This document shows positions 1-7,835 of a DNA stretch of 59,586 nt, piece after piece. Under the pieces are notes generated by a model. It worked only from the letters and a program-made list of their open reading frames with translations. It did no database searches and had not been told where the DNA came from. The stretch comes from Eubacterium xylanophilum ATCC 35991. Its GTDB lineage: Bacteria; Bacillota; Clostridia; Lachnospirales; Lachnospiraceae. The position numbers and the translations under genes were made by a program. Every line of letters starts with the position of its first letter. The first letter of the stretch is position 1. The stretch covers positions 1 through 59,586 of the forward strand of contig NZ_JAEB01000024.1 in the NCBI RefSeq assembly GCF_000518685.1, written 5' to 3'.

Positions 1-199
1 TTTTGGCATGCCCCTGAACCCGCTTGGGAACTTGGATAGTCTCTCTGGGGGCATGCCTATTTTACGTTTCGCATTTTGGCATGCCCCTAAGCTCACTTGG
101 GAACTAAGCAAGTCGCTCCGCGGGCATGCCAAATCCCACTTTCTTCATTTTGGCATGCCCCTGAACCCACTTGGGAACTAAGCAAGTCGCTCCGCGGGA
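1..199. repeat. Tandem ~73-bp repeat with palindromic ends
   Basis: Three copies start at 1, 74 and 148 with TTTTGGCATGCCCC and run through a CTTGGGAACT core. The first two close with GGGGCATGCC or CGGGCATGCC, so each unit carries inverted GGCATGCCC/GGGCATGCC ends about 50 bp apart. The third copy has a degenerate right end. The array probably continues beyond the left edge. No coding sense is visible. Confidence 0.9.
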
Positions 200-271
200 G
201 TCATGTTTCATCAAAAATTCTCAAAACATCCGTATCACATTCCAATCAAACAGCCTATCTCAGGCAAACCT

Positions 272-313
272 ACAATTCCCACAATTCCTACAATTCCCAC
301 AATCCCCACAATA
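272..313. repeat. 9-bp satellite (ACAATTCCC)n
   Basis: Four consecutive 9-bp units (ACAATTCCC, ACAATTCCT, ACAATTCCC, ACAATCCCC) plus a partial fifth. It lies just downstream of the stop codon of the minus-strand hydrolase gene. It is a simple sequence repeat of unknown role and could vary in copy number. Confidence 0.85.
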
Positions 314-318
314 CAAAT

Positions 319-858
319 CTAAATATTCTCCAATATTTCCTTTAAAATTCCTATTGTTCTTTCCAGATTATTGGAATCCTCCAATCGATGGCCAACATCA
401 GAAATGATATTTAAGTTCAAGTCGTATTCCATGCATGCCTGGGTGAGGGACATCAAGCTTATCCACTCATCTTCTGTTCCTGATACAATATATTTGATAA
501 TTCTATCATCAGTCATATATTGGATCGTCGCATCGATAGGTGTAAGCATTATATGCACTGCGTTATTTATTTTATATTTGTCTTCTATTCTTGGTGCGAG
601 AGCAGTTCCTACGCTTTTGGCAATAAATACAACTTCATCAAAACTATTGAAGTCAATTTCATCGAGCACTGGAGCAATATAATCAAGTGAATCGCTGATA
701 AATTGCTCTGGGTTCCCCTTCATGTCGCATGAGCCGTAATCATCAATTGCCAGAATCTCATAGCCCATTTTCTTATATTTCATTGCCGGGTAGTACAGTA
801 GCGGACAATCCTTGCTATATCTAAAACCCGGTAATACAATAGCTAACTTATTTGACAT
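319..858 (-). CDS. Small alpha/beta-hydrolase-like protein
   Basis: A protein of 179 residues with an alpha/beta-hydrolase look. An N-terminal strand and turn (LAIVLPGF) is followed by a mid-protein nucleophile-elbow-like IAKSVGT and a late DVGHRLE that could supply the catalytic His. I chose the ATG at 858 because GGAGG lies 7 nt upstream (866-870); the longer frame to 879 has no ribosome binding site. It follows tyrS by 24 bp and is probably cotranscribed from the T-box-controlled promoter. Substrate unknown. The GxSxG motif is imperfect (KSVGT), so activity is not certain. Confidence 0.75.
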   Translation of the reverse strand: MSNKLAIVLPGFRYSKDCPLLYYPAMKYKKMGYEILAIDDYGSCDMKGNPEQFISDSLDYIAPVLDEIDFNSFDEVVFIAKSVGTALAPRIEDKYKINNAVHIMLTPIDATIQYMTDDRIIKYIVSGTEDEWISLMSLTQACMEYDLNLNIISDVGHRLEDSNNLERTIGILKEILENI

Positions 859-882
859 AATATTTCCTCCATAATACACGGA

Positions 883-2106
883 CTATTTGATGATAATTCT
901 TATGAATTTCTTCTTGCCGCGTTTTAGTACAACTCCGTCAGCACCGATATCATCTTTGGATACCATTGTTTTCGGATCTGTGACCTTTTCACCGTCAATT
1001 GCAACGCCGCCTTGCTGGACATTTCGTCTTGCTTCACCATTTGATGGTGCAAGACCTGCCTTTACAAGAAGGTTGAGGATTCCGATTTCGCCATCTGTGA
1101 AATCTTCATCGGAGAGTTCAACCTCTGGCATCTGAGCAGCACTTCCGCCGCTGAAAATAGCCTTTGATGCCTCACGAGCTTTTGTTGCCTCCTCTTCGCC
1201 ATGAACGAGTTTGGTCAATTCAAATGCGAGGATGTCCTTAGCTTCGTTGAGCTGGCTGCCTTCCCAATCTTCCATTTTTTCGATTTCCTCTAGTGGAAGG
1301 AATGTGAGCATCTTGATACATTTTAGCACGTCTGCATCATCCACATTTCTCCAGTATTGGTAGAAGTCATATGGGGATGTTTTTTCTGGGTCAAGCCATA
1401 CAGCGCCAGACTCAGTTTTACCCATCTTTTTACCCTCTGAATTGAGCAAAAGATTGATAGTCATAGCATATGCATCTTTGCCGAGTTTACGTCTGATAAG
1501 TTCTGTTCCGCCGAGCATATTACTCCACTGATCGTCTCCGCCAAACTGCATATTACAGCCGTATTTCTGGAACAATGAATAGAAATCATAACTCTGCATA
1601 ATCATGTAATTGAACTCAAGGAATGTAAGTCCCTTCTCCATTCTCTGCTTGTAACACTCTGCAGCAAGCATTCTATTTACAGAAAAATGAGGTCCAACTT
1701 CGCGGAGTATTTCCATGTAATTCATGTCAAGAATCCAATCGGCATTGTTGACAATCATAGCCTTTCCCTCTGAAAAATCGATGAATTTACTCATCTGCTT
1801 TTTGAAGCACTCAACATTGTGATCAATTGTCTCTTTGGTCATCATTTTTCTCATGTCAGTTTTTCCCGTAGGATCACCGATCATAGCTGTTCCGCCTCCG
1901 ATAAGAGCAATCGGCTTATTGCCGGCCAACTGGAGTCTCTTCATGAGACACAATGCCATGAAATGTCCAACGTGAAGGCTATCTGCCGTTGGATCAAAAC
2001 CAATGTAAAATACGGCCTTTCCATTGTTGACCAAATCTCTGATTTCATTTTCATCTGTCACCTGCGCAATCAGTCCGCGGGCAACTAATTCTTCATAAAT
2101 TTTCAT
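883..2106 (-). CDS. tyrS: Tyrosyl-tRNA synthetase
   Basis: Class I aminoacyl-tRNA synthetase charging tRNA-Tyr. Visible marks are a HIGH-type HVGH motif near residue 45, a GGDDQW motif, the KMSKS-type KMGKT loop, and a C-terminal S4-like RNA-binding domain ([22 protein letters not shown]). Its 407 residues match bacterial TyrS. The start at 2106 gives [12 protein letters not shown]; the frame runs 50 codons further upstream, but that stretch is the T-box leader and terminator. Expression should rise when uncharged tRNA-Tyr pairs with the leader at 2186-2470. Confidence 0.97.
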   Translation of the reverse strand: MKIYEELVARGLIAQVTDENEIRDLVNNGKAVFYIGFDPTADSLHVGHFMALCLMKRLQLAGNKPIALIGGGTAMIGDPTGKTDMRKMMTKETIDHNVECFKKQMSKFIDFSEGKAMIVNNADWILDMNYMEILREVGPHFSVNRMLAAECYKQRMEKGLTFLEFNYMIMQSYDFYSLFQKYGCNMQFGGDDQWSNMLGGTELIRRKLGKDAYAMTINLLLNSEGKKMGKTESGAVWLDPEKTSPYDFYQYWRNVDDADVLKCIKMLTFLPLEEIEKMEDWEGSQLNEAKDILAFELTKLVHGEEEATKAREASKAIFSGGSAAQMPEVELSDEDFTDGEIGILNLLVKAGLAPSNGEARRNVQQGGVAIDGEKVTDPKTMVSKDDIGADGVVLKRGKKKFIRIIIK

Positions 2107-2185
2107 AGTAAAATATTGCGCAAATCTTCTTACTTGCGCCCTCCTTCCTTGTTTGGCAAAGAAACTTTCCACAAGTTTATCACAT

Positions 2186-2221
2186 AAAAAAGCCCCTTTG
2201 CAACTTCTGTTACAAAAGGGC
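2186..2221 (-). terminator. T-box attenuator terminator of tyrS
   Basis: On the minus strand GCCCTTTTGTAA...GTTGCAAAGGGGC forms a strong stem followed by six T. It sits between the T-box antiterminator element and the tyrS start, the standard place for T-box transcription attenuation. Confidence 0.9.
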
Positions 2222-2470
2222 GAATAATCTTCGCGGTACCACCTTTTTTCCCTCAATTCTCACAAACTGAGGCTCAGCAGGATACTTAGTAATCTAGTAA
2301 TATCCCTTGCACTATAACGTGTGCACCTCCGTCCAAGCTTACTTATGGCAAATCCACGTTGGGCCGGCTGCTCCAAGATGTATTCACACCAGCTTCTTAA
2401 CTGCGCCTCTCACCAACCGGCAACTCTCTGAAGCATCCACTGCTGCTACTTATTCTCTTCATTGCATTTT
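2186..2470 (-). promoter_or_regulatory. Tyrosine T-box riboswitch
   Basis: The minus-strand leader holds the T-box signature GGTGGTACCGCGA (2231-2243), the stem I element AGAGAGTTGCCGGTTGGTG, and a specifier loop GTGAATACATC. The specifier triplet is TAC (2380-2382), a tyrosine codon, which agrees with the downstream tyrS. It reads the charging state of tRNA-Tyr and chooses between antiterminator and terminator. Confidence 0.96.
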
Positions 2471-2475
2471 TAATG

Positions 2476-2504
2476 ATGATATCAAATTTTATCAATAATG
2501 TCAA
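2476..2504 (-). promoter_or_regulatory. Sigma-A promoter of tyrS leader
   Basis: TTGACA (2499-2504), a 17-bp spacer and TATCAT (2476-2481) on the minus strand, directly upstream of the T-box. Confidence 0.85.
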
Positions 2505-2519
2505 TTATTTTTTTTCAAA

Positions 2520-3506
2520 TTATAACAAATGAGCTCGAAGTTCCTCACCGCTCTGGGCACTGAGGTAAGCTGGTGGAACATCAAATACAGTCTTACATCC
2601 GCTCTGTCCCTCAGCCTTCATCTTATATGCAGCTCTTGCATATGCAATCAATACTGATGAAGTAAACTCCGGATTGGAATCAAGCTTTAAGCTATACTCG
2701 ATTACATGTGAATTCTCTTCATTCCATCCTGTCTTTCCTGAACGAATCACAAATCCACCGTGAGGGATTCCACTGTGATTCTTCTTAAGCTCCTCTTCAC
2801 TGATAAAATGAACTGTTGTATCATAGTCAGCAAAGTAATTTGGCATATTCTTGATTTCAGCCTCAACCTTAGCTGCATCCGCACCATCCTCAAGCACTAC
2901 AAAACACTCTCTAAGATGCTTCTCTCTTGTAGTGAGCTCTGGATTCTTGCCGGAACGAACTGCCTCAAGTGCTGCCTCAACCGGAATAGTATACTGCTTT
3001 CCATCTTTTACGCCCTCGACGCGACGAATAGCATCAGAGTGACCCTGGCTCACGCCCTTGCCCCAAAATGTGTAGTCATTTCCATTAGGCAAAATCGCAT
3101 TTGCATACATACGATTAAGTGAAAATAGTCCTGGATCCCAGCCCACTGAGATAATACCAACATTTCCTGCCTCTTTTGCTGCAGCATCAACATTAGCAAA
3201 ATGTTCCGGAATTCTTGCATGTGTGTCAAAACTATCAATTACATTAAATAGCTTTGCATACTTTGGTGTCTGCTCAGGAAGATCAGTAGCACTTCCTCCG
3301 CAGATAATCATAACATCTATCTTACCCTGCCAATTTTCTATATCAGAAACATTGCACACCTGTGCACCCTCTGTCAAAATACTGACAGTTGAAGGATCAC
3401 GTCTTGTAAAAACAGCGCAAAGTTCCATATCATCGTTCTGCTTAATCGCGCACTCAACGCCTCTTCCGAGGTTTCCGTATCCAATAATACCTAGCTTAAT
3501 ACTCAT
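2520..3506 (-). CDS. ddh: meso-Diaminopimelate D-dehydrogenase
   Basis: NADPH-dependent enzyme making meso-diaminopimelate from tetrahydrodipicolinate in one step, feeding lysine and peptidoglycan synthesis. An N-terminal Rossmann motif GYGNLGRG follows the start. The family motifs GWDPG and SQGHSDAIRR occur mid-protein. Length is 328 residues, as usual for Ddh. The start is the ATG at 3506, preceded by a GGAG site; the upstream in-frame ATG at 3530 lacks one. It appears monocistronic, with its own promoter at 3571-3599. Confidence 0.95.
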   Translation of the reverse strand: MSIKLGIIGYGNLGRGVECAIKQNDDMELCAVFTRRDPSTVSILTEGAQVCNVSDIENWQGKIDVMIICGGSATDLPEQTPKYAKLFNVIDSFDTHARIPEHFANVDAAAKEAGNVGIISVGWDPGLFSLNRMYANAILPNGNDYTFWGKGVSQGHSDAIRRVEGVKDGKQYTIPVEAALEAVRSGKNPELTTREKHLRECFVVLEDGADAAKVEAEIKNMPNYFADYDTTVHFISEEELKKNHSGIPHGGFVIRSGKTGWNEENSHVIEYSLKLDSNPEFTSSVLIAYARAAYKMKAEGQSGCKTVFDVPPAYLSAQSGEELRAHLL

Positions 3507-3570
3507 ATCTATCTCCTTTCTCCTAATCATGGTTCTCGTTAGGAGTATCTAAGTTTATCTTGACTAACCA

Positions 3571-3599
3571 ATTATACTTTATCTTTGCAAAGAAGTCAA
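3571..3599 (-). promoter_or_regulatory. Promoter of ddh
   Basis: Minus strand TTGACT (3594-3599), 17-bp spacer, TATAAT (3571-3576). Confidence 0.85.
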
Positions 3600-3608
3600 G
3601 CACCATAT

Positions 3609-3863
3609 GCAATAGCGGAGCCGATCTCACTAAATGCACATCGACTCCGCTTTGTTATTGCATTATCCTTCCCAAAAGCACGACACCTAGTGTCGTAAAA
3701 TACTGAATTCGTCTTCTAGTCGTCAAATACAACTAGATTTTAACAAACTCCTCATAATTAGATAGTGCATTTAAATTATGACAAAACCATGTCAATTTCA
3801 AAACTCCGCTTTTTTTGCAATGAGAATGTTCATAATGCAATATTAAAAAATTTCAAAAAATAT
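3609..3863. other. ddh-rplJ intergenic region with two hairpins
   Basis: No gene is visible here. An imperfect hairpin occupies about 3614-3652 (GCGGAGCCGAT / ATCGACTCCGC, one mismatch), just upstream of the ddh -35. A perfect ACGACAC-CTA-GTGTCGT hairpin lies at 3680-3696. Neither follows a gene on its strand. They could be protein-binding sites or remnant terminators. Confidence 0.5.
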
Positions 3864-3893
3864 TTGACAACCCCCATACACCTGTGCTATACT
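3864..3893 (+). promoter_or_regulatory. Promoter of rplJ-rplL
   Basis: TTGACA (3864-3869), 18-bp spacer, TATACT (3888-3893), followed directly by the L10 leader. Confidence 0.88.
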
Positions 3894-3899
3894 ATTTGA

Positions 3900-3984
3900 T
3901 GTTAATACTGCCGAAGACAGTAAGTGCCGCAAGGCGTAAGAGTTTCGACCGCTTACCGAGGAGAGATTAGGATAGACTATTACC
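3900..3984 (+). promoter_or_regulatory. Ribosomal protein L10 leader (autoregulatory RNA)
   Basis: The leader contains the block characteristic of L10 leaders (GTAAGTGCCGCAAGGC ... GCTTACCGAGGAGAGATTAGGATAG). By knowledge of the family, excess L10(L12)4 binds this kink-turn RNA and lowers rplJL expression. It ends just before a terminator hairpin, which suggests attenuation rather than pure translational control. Confidence 0.9.
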
Positions 3985-4023
3985 ACCCTCTTTTTGTCGT
4001 CTTGGCAATGAAGAGGGTTTTTC
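3985..4023 (+). terminator. Attenuator terminator in L10 leader
   Basis: ACCCTCTT (3985-3992) pairs with AAGAGGGT (4011-4018), followed by a T run. It lies between the L10 leader and rplJ. Confidence 0.85.
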
Positions 4024-4074
4024 TATTATATTGATTCCTTTTCCGGCAGAAAGTCTATAAGGAGGAAAAGCACA

Positions 4075-4659
4075 ATGGCAAAAGTCGAGTTAAAACAACC
4101 GATTGTTGAAGAAATCAAGAACTATGCTTCTGATGCAAAAGCTGCTGTATTGGTTGACTATCGTGGACTTACAGTAGAGCAGGACACAAAGCTTCGTAAA
4201 GAGCTTCGTGAGGCAGGTGTTGTATACAAAGTATACAAGAACACTATGATGATCCGTGCATTTGAGGGAACTGATTTCGCACAGTTGGACAAAGACTTGG
4301 AAGGTCCTACTGCTATCGCATTTTCAGCAGAGGATGAGACAGCTCCAGCAAGAATTCTCAACAAGTATGCAAACGAGATTGAGGCTCTTACATTCAAGAG
4401 TGGAGTTGTAGGTGGTACATATTATGATGAGAGTGGTATCAAAGCTCTTGCTAATATCCCATCAAGAGATACTCTTATTTCCAAGTTGCTTGGAAGCTTG
4501 CAGTCACCTGTTACAAATCTTGCACGCGTTCTTAATCAGATCGCTGAGCAGGGTGGTGCAGCAGATAGCGCAGAGGCAGCTCCTGCAGAGGAAGCTCCTG
4601 CTGAGGCTCCTGCAGAAGAGGCACCAGCAGCTGAAGAAGCAGCAAGCACAGAAGAGTAA
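4075..4659 (+). CDS. rplJ: 50S ribosomal protein L10
   Basis: L10 anchors the L7/L12 stalk on the large subunit and, bound to L12, represses its own operon through the leader at 3900-3984. The N-terminus (AAVLVDYRGLTVEQ) and the conserved VYKVYKNTMM block are typical. The start has an AAGGAGGA site. Length is 194 residues, about 25 more than many L10 proteins, because of an Ala/Glu/Pro-rich acidic tail (repeats of EEAPAEAPA). Confidence 0.97.
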   Translation: MAKVELKQPIVEEIKNYASDAKAAVLVDYRGLTVEQDTKLRKELREAGVVYKVYKNTMMIRAFEGTDFAQLDKDLEGPTAIAFSAEDETAPARILNKYANEIEALTFKSGVVGGTYYDESGIKALANIPSRDTLISKLLGSLQSPVTNLARVLNQIAEQGGAADSAEAAPAEEAPAEAPAEEAPAAEEAASTEE

Positions 4660-4755
4660 TTCAGTTTACGTGTCAAGAGACACACTACTAACAGTGTATG
4701 AGGCATAAGCCCATTACACACCAATCAAATTTAGAAAATAATGGAGGAATTTATA

Positions 4756-5124
4756 ATGACTACTCAGGAATTTATCGATGAGATCAAGAAGATGAGCGTA
4801 TTAGAGCTCAACGAATTAGTAAAAGCATGTGAGGAAGAGTTCGGCGTATCTGCAGCAGCAGGTGTTGTTGTAGCAGCAGCTGGCGATGGCGCAGCAGCAG
4901 GCGGAGCTGAGAAGGACGAGTTCGATGTAGAGCTTACAGAAGTAGGTCCTAACAAGGTTAAGGTTATCAAGGTTGTACGTGAGGTAACTGGTCTTGGACT
5001 TAAGGAAGCTAAGGAAGTCGTTGACGGAGCTCCTAAGGTTGTTAAGGAAGGCGCATCTAAGGAAGAGGCTGAGGATATCAAGACTAAGCTTGAGGCTGAG
5101 GGTGCTAAGATTACTCTTAAATAA
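4756..5124 (+). CDS. rplL: 50S ribosomal protein L7/L12
   Basis: Stalk protein that recruits translation factors to the ribosome. N-terminal dimerisation helix ([18 protein letters not shown]), Ala/Gly hinge near residues 35-52, and the C-terminal domain with [13 protein letters not shown] and the [13 protein letters not shown] segment. The start at 4756 has GGAGG about 10 nt upstream; the in-frame ATG at 4741 overlaps that site and is rejected. 122 residues. Cotranscribed with rplJ. Confidence 0.97.
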   Translation: MTTQEFIDEIKKMSVLELNELVKACEEEFGVSAAAGVVVAAAGDGAAAGGAEKDEFDVELTEVGPNKVKVIKVVREVTGLGLKEAKEVVDGAPKVVKEGASKEEAEDIKTKLEAEGAKITLK

Positions 5125-5152
5125 TAGAGTTATAAACCTTATAGAACATTAC

Positions 5153-5192
5153 AAATGGTCCGAGGGCAGTGGCTCTTCGGACCATTTTTTTG
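5153..5192 (+). terminator. Terminator of rplJ-rplL
   Basis: AAATGGTCCGA (5153-5163) pairs with TCGGACCATTT (5177-5187), followed by a T run. It ends only a few bases before the ribosome binding site of the next gene. Confidence 0.95.
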
Positions 5193-5210
5193 TATAAAGG
5201 AGTCAAAAAT

Positions 5211-6410
5211 ATGATTAAAAAAATAATGCTATTGGCGGGGCTATGTTTGGGCCTTGGTTGTATTTCAACTGCTATGCCCGGAGAGGAAGCTCAAGCAAAA
5301 AAGAATTTTACTATTTCGCCGAAGAGTAAGGCCTATAAGAACAAGTATAGAAAATCGGATGTCTATAACAAGAAGACCAAGGACTATCTTCTAATCAAGT
5401 CATACCTTGTGACTTTGGAAAAAGCAGGCGGCGGCACACTCAAGTTAAAAAAGGGAACTTATAATATCTCAAATGCTCTCGCTGTGCCTTCTAATACCAA
5501 GATTATTCTAGAAGACGGCGTTGTAATCAACAAAACTGCCAAAACCGGAGTCAAGAGATTGCCTGCAAGCCACATATTATTTGAGCTTGTGAGAGATACA
5601 AGAATCAAGAAAAAGGGCGTTGTCAAGGGATATGGTGGCGAGAAAAATATCTCTATTATTTCTGAGGGTTCTGCCACAATTAACTTGGGAGGTTGCAACA
5701 AGAGTCAGGCGATTCGAATTCCGCATTGTCAGAATGTCACTGTCGAAAATATTCATTTTAAAAACCTTCGAAACGGGCATTTTATCGAGATTGTAGGGGC
5801 GAAAAATACAGCTGTCAAAGGATGTCTCTTCGAAAAGAACAAGTCCGGTGACCGATGCGCCATCAATGTAGATACACCTGACAAGAAAACTGATGGATTC
5901 AACGGGGCGTATTCTAAGTTTGATAAAACTCCGGTTGATGGACTGACTGTTACAGGTTGTACTTTCAAGAATTTGTATCGCTCTATCGATACGCATAAAT
6001 ATTCACCGAATAAGTATCATCAGAATATTTCAATCTCTGATTGCAAGTTTATTAATAACAAATTTAGTCCTATTAAAATGCTCAACTGGCGAGGATGCAC
6101 TATCCAGAATAATATTTTCAATTATGTTTCCGGATATTCCAGCGCCAATTATAAGAGTGAAAAATTCGGTATTTATATCCTCAGCGGATGTGGAGGACTT
6201 AACATCCAGAACAACAGCTTTGATAAAGTTTTCATCGCTATTTATGCCAAGGATGTCCACACTCAGAAATATGGCAGGAAGAGCCTAAAGAGCAAAAATC
6301 AGCTTTCAAAACAAGACAAAGATACCACGAAGAATAATACCATTGGAGCAGGTGTTATAATCAAAGATTTCAATTTACAAAATCTTAAAAATGCATTATT
6401 ATATATATAG
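5211..6410 (+). CDS. Secreted right-handed beta-helix protein (pectate-lyase-like fold)
   Basis: 399 residues beginning with a signal peptide (MIKKIMLLAGLCLGLG, likely cleaved near EEAQA). The region after residue 60 reads like pectate-lyase/polygalacturonase beta-helix proteins: AGGGTLKLKKGTYNIS, then repeated short strands with N/G turns (VTVENIHFKNLRNGHFIEI, LTVTGCTFKNLYRSID, ISISDCKFINN). I cannot identify catalytic residues, so this may be a lyase, a hydrolase or a binder. The start at 5211 follows an AAGGAG site; the in-frame ATG at 5169 lies inside the rplL terminator. Its promoter is not evident, and it may rely on readthrough. Confidence 0.8.
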   Translation: MIKKIMLLAGLCLGLGCISTAMPGEEAQAKKNFTISPKSKAYKNKYRKSDVYNKKTKDYLLIKSYLVTLEKAGGGTLKLKKGTYNISNALAVPSNTKIILEDGVVINKTAKTGVKRLPASHILFELVRDTRIKKKGVVKGYGGEKNISIISEGSATINLGGCNKSQAIRIPHCQNVTVENIHFKNLRNGHFIEIVGAKNTAVKGCLFEKNKSGDRCAINVDTPDKKTDGFNGAYSKFDKTPVDGLTVTGCTFKNLYRSIDTHKYSPNKYHQNISISDCKFINNKFSPIKMLNWRGCTIQNNIFNYVSGYSSANYKSEKFGIYILSGCGGLNIQNNSFDKVFIAIYAKDVHTQKYGRKSLKSKNQLSKQDKDTTKNNTIGAGVIIKDFNLQNLKNALLYI

Positions 6411-6472
6411 ATGCGTTTTGACGGCGGAGCATTGAACAGCTCCAAACAAACTAAATATTTAGGAGGTATTTT

Positions 6473-7810
6473 ATGCACTTATCAAAAAAAGTGATGAGAA
6501 CCGCACTTACTCTATCACTTTCATTTGTGGTATTAGCTAACAGCACATTAGCAAGTGCAGCTGATTTTTCAGTATCTAACCTCAGTGACCTCGCATCCTT
6601 GGTGCGCGAGGAGGGGTTAAAGCGTAACACCGGGTATGAAGTTGAGTACACTGGCCCTGAAAGTGATCTCGACCGAATATTTGACGATGACCTGACATTT
6701 TTCTTTCATGATATGCTCCTTCTAGATGATCCGAGCACATCAGACGATGCAGATTATCTCGTTGGAAATATCAACTTCAATGCGGAAAAGCCAGTCTCTG
6801 TGGAGGGAAATATTCTTTACTTTGACTATCCTTTCTTTGAAGCATCAGAAGAAACTCAGTTTGTCAACGATAATGTAAAGCAGATTCTAAACGACATCGG
6901 TGTAGATGGACTCTCTAATTACGAGAAGGTTAAGGCTATTCACGACTATGTTTGCAATCTTATAACATATGTCGATGACGCGGAGAATTATTCATCTATG
7001 TACAAGGCACTTACTGAAGGAAAAGGACTTTGCAATAGTTACGCTGTATGCATGTACAAACTCTTGGTTGAGGCGGGAATTCCATGTAAATGGGTAGGCG
7101 GAAAGGCCGGAACAGGCCGAGATTCCGGTGGTCATGCTTGGAATATTGTGGCTCTCGGAGACAAATGGTATAATCTTGATGCGACCTGGGATGACCAAGA
7201 AGAAGGCATTAATTATGACTACTTCTTAAAGGGAAGTGAGGACTTTGATGAGGCAGATTCTTCACAGATTCATACCCCGGACAAACCATATTTGTCTGAC
7301 GATTTTCAACAAAAATTCCCAATGGCTAAGACATCCTTTGTGTCAGGAAGCAATGACAACAATTCATCTACAACCATTGGTGACAAGCCGGTTCCAACTT
7401 CCAAGCCTGTGGCAACACCTGTTCCAACTGGGACAAAGCAAACGGGAACTGGCGCCACTAAAACCACACAAAGCGTGACACCTGTCAAGTACAAACTCTC
7501 TGACTTTGTCAACGGAAAATATCCTTCATCAGGCAAATTTACCGTTAAAAGGAAGAAGAAAAAAGACGTACAGCTATTTATCAAGAATAGTACGATGGCA
7601 AAACTCATCAAAAAGGTTACTTATAAGGTGACAACAGGCAAAAAACGAATCAAGTCTGTAAAGAATTATGGACTCTTGAGCGATGATGACGGTTACTTTA
7701 CAAACCTCCGCTTCAAAGGTAAGAAGAAGGGAACTGTCAAAATCAAAATCACTCTGACTATCGCAAATGGTCAGAAGCTAAGCTTTACTTTCAAGGGTAA
7801 GGTAAAATAA
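6473..7810 (+). CDS. Secreted transglutaminase-like (cysteine protease fold) protein
   Basis: 445 residues. Signal peptide (ALTLSLSFVVLANSTLASA). The transglutaminase-like core at about residues 155-250 has the expected order: Cys in GKGLCNSYAVCMYKLL, His in SGGHAWNIV, Asp in WYNLDATWDD. Then come a Pro/Thr linker (KPVATPVPTGTKQ) and a Lys-rich beta-rich C-terminal domain that may bind cell wall or matrix. Such proteins act outside the cell as proteases or amidases; substrate unknown. A TAGGAGG site sits before the ATG. It is 62 bp after the beta-helix gene and 25 bp before the symporter, probably one operon. Confidence 0.88.
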   Translation: MHLSKKVMRTALTLSLSFVVLANSTLASAADFSVSNLSDLASLVREEGLKRNTGYEVEYTGPESDLDRIFDDDLTFFFHDMLLLDDPSTSDDADYLVGNINFNAEKPVSVEGNILYFDYPFFEASEETQFVNDNVKQILNDIGVDGLSNYEKVKAIHDYVCNLITYVDDAENYSSMYKALTEGKGLCNSYAVCMYKLLVEAGIPCKWVGGKAGTGRDSGGHAWNIVALGDKWYNLDATWDDQEEGINYDYFLKGSEDFDEADSSQIHTPDKPYLSDDFQQKFPMAKTSFVSGSNDNNSSTTIGDKPVPTSKPVATPVPTGTKQTGTGATKTTQSVTPVKYKLSDFVNGKYPSSGKFTVKRKKKKDVQLFIKNSTMAKLIKKVTYKVTTGKKRIKSVKNYGLLSDDDGYFTNLRFKGKKKGTVKIKITLTIANGQKLSFTFKGKVK

Positions 7811-7835
7811 ATATTATCATTTAGGAGAAACAAAA

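Noticed and set aside
2107-2256. N-terminal extension of tyrS by 50 codons
   Set aside because: It overlaps the T-box antiterminator and terminator, and TyrS homologues start at MKIYEEL.
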